This document shows, one piece after another, positions 56,681 through 64,000 of a DNA stretch of 64,000 bases (within the stretch, counting starts at the first letter, position 1; every line of letters begins with the position of its first letter). The position numbers and the translations under genes are program-made. Below the pieces are notes generated by a model that saw only the letters and a list, made by a program, of their open reading frames with translations, was not told the origin of the DNA and searched no databases. The DNA is taken from positions 2,300,001-2,364,000 of the forward strand of contig NC_091006.1 of assembly GCF_041146395.1 (NCBI RefSeq). Reading direction: 5' to 3'. This stretch comes from Eulemur rufifrons. Its lineage: Eukaryota > Chordata > Mammalia > Primates > Lemuridae.

Positions 56681-59600
56681 CATGTGTTCCTCGGAGACCC
56701 GGACAGGAGAGGAGATGCCAGCACCAGCCTGTGCCTACGAGTCGGCTGTGGCTCTGAGGTCACGTGGTTTCCGAGGCTCTGAATTTTCCCGCCGTGTGCC
56801 CAGTTTCCCAGGTGGGTGAACTCTCTGTGTTGGACCACTGTCCCCCCGACCCCAGCTATGCCAGGCCGCCTTCTTCTTCTCGGTACAAAGACACGACGTG
56901 TTCTATCCTATGGCACAAACCGTAAGAAAAAAACGAAGATTCCCCTTCTGCCGCTCTGGGCTGACTCCAAGTGCTCTCCTGTCAATTCCCACATTATAGG
57001 CATTTTGTAAATACAAAGTTTGCCAAGAAATGACTGTTTCCATGACGCCTCATGCATGTGGTTTGGTTAAAAAAAAAAAACAAGAAGGCAGGAAAGTGGT
57101 GACATGCGAGGGAGGCCGTTTTCAATGCGAGCAGCAGCAGCAGGGCACAGGTCCTGCCCTCGAGCTCCCGGCACCCGGACAGTCCAGCTCGCCATCGTGC
57201 GTCCTCACGGCTGCATTCGGATGCTTCCCAGTTCCTGAGCCGGCAGAGCCATGGCTTAAATGAAGAACCAGAGCTGAGCTTGACGTTTGCATAGGTGCCC
57301 TTTCTACAGCACGTTAAGGCTGGGATTGTAGTCGAGGCAGTGAGAGCTTCCTGATCAGCGATTATGTGAATTTCCACTGGTCATTCCAGGGCGGTTAAAG
57401 CCACCGTCCAGAAATCACTTCTCCAGGGACCCTGGCTCTTGACCAATTCCCCAGGAGCAGGAGACACAGGAGCCCAAGCCCTTGCTCAACCCAAGAAGAG
57501 GGTCAGAAAAGCCACCATGCAGAGCAGGACTCAGGCCTGGGGGACCCACGGCATGCTGGGGTGCTGCAGGGCTTCGGGGCTCAGGGCCTTCCCTGCCCCA
57601 CCCGACTCCGCGCCTGGGTTCCTCTGAGTGCCGCGTCCCAGGCCCCAGGTCAGAAGACCTAGCATTGGGCTGAGGCATGAAGGGAGCCTCGTGACTCTCC
57701 GAAGAGGCCTGGCAGGCGATCTGGTACCTCCTGCCCCCAATCTTCCCGCCACCTCTCTGCCCCCGCATGGAATCACACATCCAGGTGGGCAGGTGACTAT
57801 GGGACCACATGGCCTGGACCACAGACCCACACACTGCTCCTGGTTGAGCCCACGCTTCCCTTACTTTCCCGAATGAACCCTCTGACCTAGCCTCTTGTCC
57901 CTGCAGGAGCCGAGCTCACCCCTGCCTGCCCGCCTCTGTCCTCGTGCCTGTCCTAGCCCCACCATCCCTCCCCGTCTCCTCCCATCCGAACCTACACAGA
58001 GCTTCCTTCCTCACGCCCCCGGGAACACTTCCCAGGGGTGTAGGACAGCAGTGCTCTCTGTCACTCGCAGCATCACCTCCTGGCCTGACTAGAATTACGT
58101 GAGCCCTCCCTTCCGTTTGGTTTTGTTCCTGACTCTTCTGGAACTGTGACGAAAGCACATGCTGCTTCTCGAGGACGGGCAGCAGTTCCTGACTGGGCTG
58201 GGGGACAGGGAGCTCCACGAAGCTGACTTGGTGAGGGGCTAAAGGGAGCAGCAGTTGCCGTGTGGCTGGGTTGGACTAGGTCTGCCAAATGTTATGGAAA
58301 AAAAAATTAAAATCAGTTTTAAGCCTGAGGTAGCAGCCAGAGTCGTTGGGCAACCCAGCCCATGGCCTGGAGGCCACCTGCTCCCTCCCAGGGGATGGTG
58401 AGCGGTTCCCTGGGGGCGGCCAGACACCCACCTGGCTGTGGCCCGGCGTGGCGGCACGGTCCAGGCCAAGGCAAGCTGGGGCATCGGCCTCATCTGCCAC
58501 CCGGAGGCCAGGCCTCCTCCTCCTCGTGCCCCACCTGCTGCAGGTGGGGCCACCCTGGCTGTCCTCACAGCATCATTAAGGCAAAGGGACAACCGTGAAG
58601 TGCTCATTCGAATCCGTGAGGATTGCCAGAGAGCTAAGAGCTTCTCAAGCAGATTCCTTCCAAGCCATTTGGGCTCCTTCTATAAATAAAGCTTCAGACA
58701 ATTTCGGAAAAGCGAGTTTATTTACCTGATAGAGCACAATGGCCCCTTCGGTGTCTTGGCCTTGTTGGGTGATCCTCAGGCACTTAGCTCCCTTTCTCCT
58801 AGTTGGGCCCTCTCTGGGCAGCGGGGATGGAGTTTAGCTCCTCGGACCAGCAGGCGCCTGACGCAGTACCGTCCTCGCCCCGGGCTCGCTCCAACCCCAA
58901 CCGAGCCATTAACACGGAGGCGGTGGCGGATGCCAGGAGGAAATTATTAATAAGCAGCGTCTGGGGGACTCCAAGCCAGCACGGACATTTCCAGAGTGGC
59001 CAAAGGAAAGGGGCGGGGCGACAGCAGGAGGGAACTGTTGTGTTTTTCTCAAAACAGCAGGAAAAAAGGGACAAGAAAACAGAACAACCAGACAGAGACA
59101 AGTGTTTTTTAGCTGAGGCATCACCTGCTTTTCTTTGCAGTCCGTGGTTGGCCCTGACTCGGGTGGGGAGCAGGGCACGTGGATTGACAGGTCTGCTAAG
59201 CCCGTACCCTGTGGAGGAAGGGAAGGGTCCTTTATAATAGCAAACTGGGGTGTTATGATCCCCCAAAAAGTAACGGGCCCCTGGGGGCTGGGTGGGCCAA
59301 GCCGTCCTCACCGCCCTTCTACACGCTGGAAGGCACCACCTGCCCGGGCTGGGGAGCGGCTGGGTGTTACTGCAGCACAGAAAGCAGAAACATCCACCTG
59401 GCCAGCAACCGCTCTACACTCCAGCACAGGTTCCCGAGTCAGACTCATCCTTCAGACCAGTCTGACGTCCGATAAAAGGAGAAGCCCATAGTTAGGGAAG
59501 ATGCAGAGCGATAAGGCTTTCATTTCCTCCCGGCCGAGAGGGCTGGGGCACGTTGCTCTCTCCCCAGAAGCACTGCCCGGCGTCACTGTGTCTTCCATGT

Positions 59601-59899
59601 CCCCACACCTGTGCCCTCTGCCGTTCTCACTTCCTCACTTCGCCCCAGAGGGCGGAAGCCCGGCCTCCCCACCCGGCCTTCTCCTACCCCCAGGTATACT
59701 CAATTCCTGCCTCCAAATATGCACGTGGGCTTCACTAAGCAACACCTGGAAATTAGACCCTAGAACTAATGAATCCAAAGCCTCCCTTAGAACCAAGCCC
59801 ACAGAGACGAACAGGAACCAGCACGGCCTCCGAGAGGCTCAGCGCCGAGCCAAGCGAGAGTGAGGGCTGGCAGGGCCGGAGGAATCGATTTGTCAATAC
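56681..59899. other. GC-rich unique sequence, no supported gene
   Basis: A 3.2-kb stretch without any repeat I recognise. It has several frames of 100-170 codons on both strands (58799-59311 minus, 58803-59237 plus, 57415-57834 minus). None has a domain, and the two largest overlap each other. A splice-acceptor-like tract (cttttctttgcag, ending at 59140) follows a pyrimidine-poor patch. Without a partner donor or conservation this is not evidence for an exon. Confidence 0.45.
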
Positions 59900-60480
59900 A
59901 TGAAACACAACCTGAGAGTCATTCTTTCTGCTGAGGTTACCACTTATCCCGGAAGATGCTCTTGGCATCAAAGCATGGCACGAAAGCTTCCCTTAGATGG
60001 CAGGATCAGGGGAATGTCAGACACGCATGGAGAGTAACTTGGCACCCAGTGTTTATTAATATTTTAGACGTGGAAGGCATGCGTTCCAGGGCTGACTCAT
60101 TGCTTCTGGGGAAGGATCCAGGTAAACAAATTCACAACACTGTTACAAACAAAAACTTCACCTTCACATCCTGTTCCTTCCTCAGAAAATGATGATGAGC
60201 TAATTATTCTGATACATGTAGTATCTTGCAGACAGAAGGATGAAAGGTTTTAAGTATCTATCTGTGGTTTCTCCATCACAACATCCTGGAGGACATAAAC
60301 TTAAATAAGTTTATTAATGACACTCGGAAGACTGGATCAATTTTTCCATGAATGCAGAGCTTGGCTACAAAGAGATTATGATCTCTGAAAACTTAAAAAG
60401 AAAAAAGTAAATTGGGACACTCTGTTTCCCACATAGAGCTTTTTCTACCCAGATGAGTCTGAAAGAGAAATAAAAAATAA
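59900..60480. promoter_or_regulatory. Candidate conserved non-coding block
   Basis: Non-repeat, AT-leaning sequence with tgtttattaatattttag (60050), gagctaattattctg (60198) and agtttattaatgacac (60309). Same features as the block at 39.6 kb, weaker. Confidence 0.3.
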
Positions 60481-60869
60481 GAAAAATAATCAGAGGTCAT
60501 TGTGTGGGCAGATTCCAGCGCCAGGGAGTCCCTGGGATTTGTTCAAAGAAACCTGATCCCTTCCGCGTGCCCCTTGCAGAGAGGCTCTTCCCGTTCGCAC
60601 CCTGCCTCCCTCGCCCCAGGTGACAAGAACTACAGTCCTTTAAGGCCAAGGCTGCCAGCCCCACCTGTTCCCTCATTCTCAAGATGAACACTGACAAGAT
60701 CGGTCATGAGAACCCAAAGAAAAAAAGGAAAAAAAATCCATCAAAAAATCAATAATTTTAGCCAAAGGAGTGAAAGTTCTGGGACAGAATTATTATGTAT
60801 TATCATATCCCACTAAATAGCTCTTTTTCCCACACATCCCATTCTTTGACGATCTCAAGCTCCATCACT
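60481..60869. other. Unique sequence, nothing recognised
   Basis: An A-rich patch lies at 60715-60745. No feature supported. Confidence 0.5.
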
Positions 60870-61630
60870 GTCTTCCTCACTCTCACCCAGCCCTGCTGTC
60901 CCCTCCGGGGAGGGGGCCATTGGATTCCTTCCCTTCTCTGCCCCCAGTGTCAGTCCTGGGCTCATCTCAGTTCACTTCATTCCCAGCTCACAGCACCCGC
61001 TTCCGACAAATCGCATCTCTCAGGCCCCATCCGTGCAGCTTGGCTTGGGTCCCCTTTCTGCTCCTCTGCTCTGGAACATCCAGTGTTTCCCAGTATCCCG
61101 GCTGCTCAAGAACATGCTTCCTAACAGGCTTCCACGTCCTGCCGTGTTTGGCCTCATGCGATCCTGTCACCGGTATCTCCCAACATGCCCTATGCAGTGT
61201 GCCTGGGTCAAATCCTTCCTCCGCTCCCTAGCGGAGTATTCTCAGACCACTTTGGTATATTTCCCCATGCCCTTGCTCTCCCTGTCCCGCTCACACTTCA
61301 CAACCCATTGAAGCCCACCTTTTCCTGGAAGCCTTCCCTGATCACCCCTTTATAGTTATATGACTAAGTCCCCCTCCCCATATCACAGATCTCACTCTCA
61401 CGACCACCCTTGGGATCCAGGGAGTTGGCATGAGACACAGACTCACTTGCTATACCCCGTCCCCTCCGGCCTTGACCAAGTGTGCATATGTTTTGCTTTT
61501 AGCTGTTCACCTATTTGAATCACCTCTCTCTGCAAAGGAGGGGGACATGTCTCATGCTTCCTTCATTTCTCTCCCTGCATGTTGCACAATGTTGGGCACA
61601 AAGTAGATGTTCATTAAATAGGCCCACAGA
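60870..61630 (+). repeat. L2 LINE 3' region, nearly continuous
   Basis: 'ctgtcttcctcactctcacc', 'ttccacgtcctgccgtgttt', 'aagcccaccttttcctggaa', 'gccttccctgatcacccctt' and 'ggggacatgtctcatgcttc', then 'gttgggcacaaagtagatgt' and 'tcattaaatagg', run in L2 consensus order to the terminus. About 750 bp, the longest L2 piece here. Confidence 0.85.
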
Positions 61631-61739
61631 ATAGGTTACAATGGGGTGGAAAGTCCAGCTGCAAACAAGAAAATTCTGGGTCATCTAGAGCTAGCCCATA
61701 AGAGCACCAGTCACAAATGTGCAAGAATTGAGTTGCAGA

Positions 61740-62060
61740 GAATTATGGTTTTCTTGGTAAAGGTTGCTTAAAACAAAAGCCCATTTATCTGCCTGCAGAA
61801 GACATTTAATCAATTTACATGAGGGATTTCAAAATTAGTCAGTCTGTAATGAACTATGAAATACTGATTAATGTATTTTTGCAATGTTTGATTAGAAACT
61901 TAACATGTATGCTAGCACGTTTTTACCATTACGGCATTTCCATGTTAATATTTTGTTTCTCAAAATTGCCAGAGTAGATATTCTGAATCGCAGAACTCAA
62001 GTGTATTTGTGGTTAACAGTATTTAAAGAATGTCTCTACTGGGAAGTGCTTCTTGATGCT
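61740..62060. promoter_or_regulatory. Candidate conserved non-coding block
   Basis: AT-rich non-repeat DNA with 'tttaatcaatttacat', 'tgattaatgtatttttgcaa' and 'tgtttgattagaaact' motifs. No coding or repeat signal. Inference only. Confidence 0.3.
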
Positions 62061-62559
62061 GGAGAGGTCTTTCACATGGGGGCTTGGGGGGGAGACATAG
62101 TCCGTGGAGGACATTCAGTATGGAGATTGGCTGTCAAATTATTTGGGAGTTTTCCAGTAACCACTAGGAAAAGGAACCAGCCCCTCTCTCCCCACCCAGG
62201 TCCTTCTCTAACAATAGGCAATCTCTGAAACAATCCCAATTTTACAAACGCAGAAGAAGCTGAATTCTTTTGGCCATAATTTGAATAGAGCATCACAGAC
62301 AAAAATACATATCAGATTTCTCCCCAGGCCAAGGAAATTAGCTAACTATTATTTAGAAAAATTCAAAGACCCCCTTGAATATATAGAGGCCACAGTTTTC
62401 ACCTTCTGAGGACACCTTCAAAGACTTTTTGTGTCTGTATGTTTCGTAGAGAAGACAAGCGAGTCTCTTTCATGTACCTGGAATGCCCTTTCTCCTGGCA
62501 AGATCAATAGGACTCAAAACATCAGGTGATGCTGGAGTCATAGTAGGGAAAACATGTTG
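62061..62559. other. Unique sequence, nothing recognised
   Basis: No repeat, exon or RNA gene supported. Confidence 0.5.
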
Positions 62560-63300
62560 AATTGCAATAGTCCAATATTGGAAGCATGACCTTCTTAAAC
62601 TTACTTAAAACCATCCCATTTGCACATTTGCAGAAGACATCTAAAGAGGTGAATTGACCAAAATGTTGTGTAAAAAATTAGCTATTAAAGAACTTGAAGA
62701 TGGATCCCTGCAGTAGGTTTCGAAGAGCACAAACATGCTGACCACGGCCCCAGCCGTCAGATTATCTGACCAACGCTGATTTTGAAAGGTGTTCCAGTGG
62801 AAACCCCATCGCCACAGGGTTCGGTGACTCCAAAACAGAAATATACAAATGTGCTCACGTAGAGTAGAAGAAGAGGTCATATTCGTGAGCGCAGACATGG
62901 GTAGTGAAAGAAAAACATACTTCATGATCATCACAAGTGCAAGCAATTATCTGGCATTTAGATTTTAAGCCTCCCTTAGAATTTTAAAAATAATTATTTT
63001 GCATGATCACCATTATCCTGATTCATTAGCAAGTCATACTTATTAGGGTCTTAAAATAACCAGGATGCTGGACATGTAAAAACATGTTTCTTGCTGTCAT
63101 GACAACTAAACAACAACAATAACGCTCACATCCGAATGACTACAGGGAACAAAGTTATTGTGCCTGAATATAGATAAGTTAATTATGGAGTCATCAAAAG
63201 AACAACAGCTCTGTCAATGCAAAGATGATTCTAAAATAATCGATAACGACACTCTCGTTTGGTAATTGGCTATTTGTTTCCAATACGGAATCTACCTTTG
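62560..63300. promoter_or_regulatory. Candidate conserved non-coding block
   Basis: About 740 bp without repeat signatures. Carries aaataattattttgc (62990), gttaattatgg (63179), and ggtaattggctatttg (63260). Scattered CpGs survive in a low-GC setting (for example 'cgataacgacactctcgttt' at 63240), which is unusual for neutral DNA. Suggests constraint; not proven. Confidence 0.35.
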
Positions 63301-64000
63301 GTCTGCATGAAAATGCAGCAGGCTCTTCCGCCAGTAGAAGGCAAAAAAAAAAAAAAAGGAAAATCTTTCAGTTTAGGGTTGGTGGTTGTCAGTAGCAACA
63401 AATAATGGAAAATTGCCATCTGGCTTCTTTTTTTTTTTAAATGAGATTTGAATAACCAATTTAATAATGGATAGAGCACTTGCTTACAGAAATAATCCAT
63501 TGTCATTGCTCGGAAAAAATAAAAACTTTGGCATGGAAGACAAAGCTGTGCTGTAGGACTATAGGTAAAGCACATAAATGTCTACATACACGCCACAATT
63601 TTTATTTTCCCTGCTGACTTCACATAAACTAGAGGATAACTCTTCCTTCTATGTGCTTAGCTTTTCACATTCAGTGTTTAATAATCAGGACGAAATCTAC
63701 AGAGCAGTTGGCTTGCTACAGGCATTCAACTCCGCTGATGGTTGGTGAAGAAGGAAACACACAAATGGGAGGGTATTTTTTTTTAACACGTTTTTTTCCC
63801 ATCATCATGTGACAGGTCTGATTTCAGCAGAGCAGAGGAAGTCAGAATGCATCTGGCCGTGGGGTGCGTGTGCGTGTGTGGTTGTGGGTATAGGTGTGTG
63901 TGTGTGTGTTTCCTCTGCACACTGCACCAGAGGAAAAGACTCCTCAGCTAAGGAAAACAGGTGACACCAGATCAGGTGACTCGTGCATTTACATGATAAA
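63301..64000. other. Unique sequence with A-run, T-runs and a GT tract
   Basis: A-run near 63342-63356, T-runs near 63428 and 63776, and a GT-rich tract at 63862-63911 listed next. No gene or interspersed repeat recognised. Confidence 0.5.
63862..63911. repeat. (GT)n-rich microsatellite
   Basis: Interrupted GT/GC-GT array ending in about 8 uninterrupted GT units. Confidence 0.95.

Noticed and set aside
58803..59237. 144-codon plus frame with a charged stretch, and a splice-acceptor-like tract ending at 59140
   Set aside because: A 170-codon frame covers the same DNA on the opposite strand, there is no matching donor or recognisable domain, and the acceptor-like tract is a common chance motif.
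1..64000. CRISPR arrays, operons, tRNA genes, prophage or plasmid features
   Set aside because: The repeats present are eukaryotic SINE/LINE/LTR/DNA elements and microsatellites. No regularly spaced direct repeats, ribosome-binding-site-linked genes or tRNA cloverleaf was seen, though a tRNA scan by eye is not exhaustive.

Overview
This window is nuclear DNA of a placental mammal, most probably a lemuriform strepsirrhine primate. Three things show this. There is a complete dimeric Alu at about 29.4-29.75 kb whose right arm carries the motif typical of lemur Alus. There is a 5'-truncated L1 at 30.5-31.3 kb with a 3' UTR of strepsirrhine type. The background holds the ancient repeats expected of any placental genome: MIR, L2, L1M, MLT1, MST/THE1-like LTRs and hAT relics. 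There are no bacterial features, operons or CRISPR arrays.

I find no convincing protein-coding gene or exon. Every open frame that can be recognised comes from a transposable element: a hAT/ZBED-like transposase relic at the left edge and several broken L1 ORF2 pieces. The other long frames lie in GC-rich DNA or simple repeats and look like chance. The window reads as intergenic or deep intronic sequence.

Layout. 0-1.4 kb: antisense transposase relic and an antisense L1M 3' end. 1.4-16 kb: mostly unique, GC-rich DNA with a MIR, an MLT1 LTR, a 49-bp tandem duplication, microsatellites and a hAT MITE. 16-24.8 kb: an L1-rich block with an inverted (twin-primed) L1, an L1M split by a solo LTR, and more L1M pieces. 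24.8-28 kb: GC-rich, with a borderline CpG island near 27.1-27.6 kb. 28-32.4 kb: MIRs, the Alu, and a younger L1 nested in an old L1M. 32.4-42 kb: mostly unique, with AT-rich blocks dense in TAATTA-type motifs (35.3, 38.3 and 39.6-40.1 kb) and a CpG-island-like stretch at 40.8-41.8 kb. 42.3-49.9 kb: nested old LTRs, antisense L1M, a short Alu monomer, a U6 snRNA pseudogene that may be a U6/L1 chimera, and a long L1M (ORF1 to 3' end) split by an MST-like solo LTR with a perfect 5-bp target duplication. 50-64 kb: mostly unique, with L2/MIR fragments, a TG-rich tract and further candidate conserved non-coding blocks.

The most likely function is regulatory: CpG-dense islands and homeodomain-motif-rich AT blocks in gene-poor DNA, as found around developmental genes. 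That is inference from composition and needs a cross-species alignment. I found no clearly new biological system. The best unusual items are the U6/L1 junction, the twin-primed L1, the clean nested insertions and the CpG-island/AT-block pairs. Repeat family names come from recognition by eye, not from a database search, and element ends are approximate unless a target duplication is stated.
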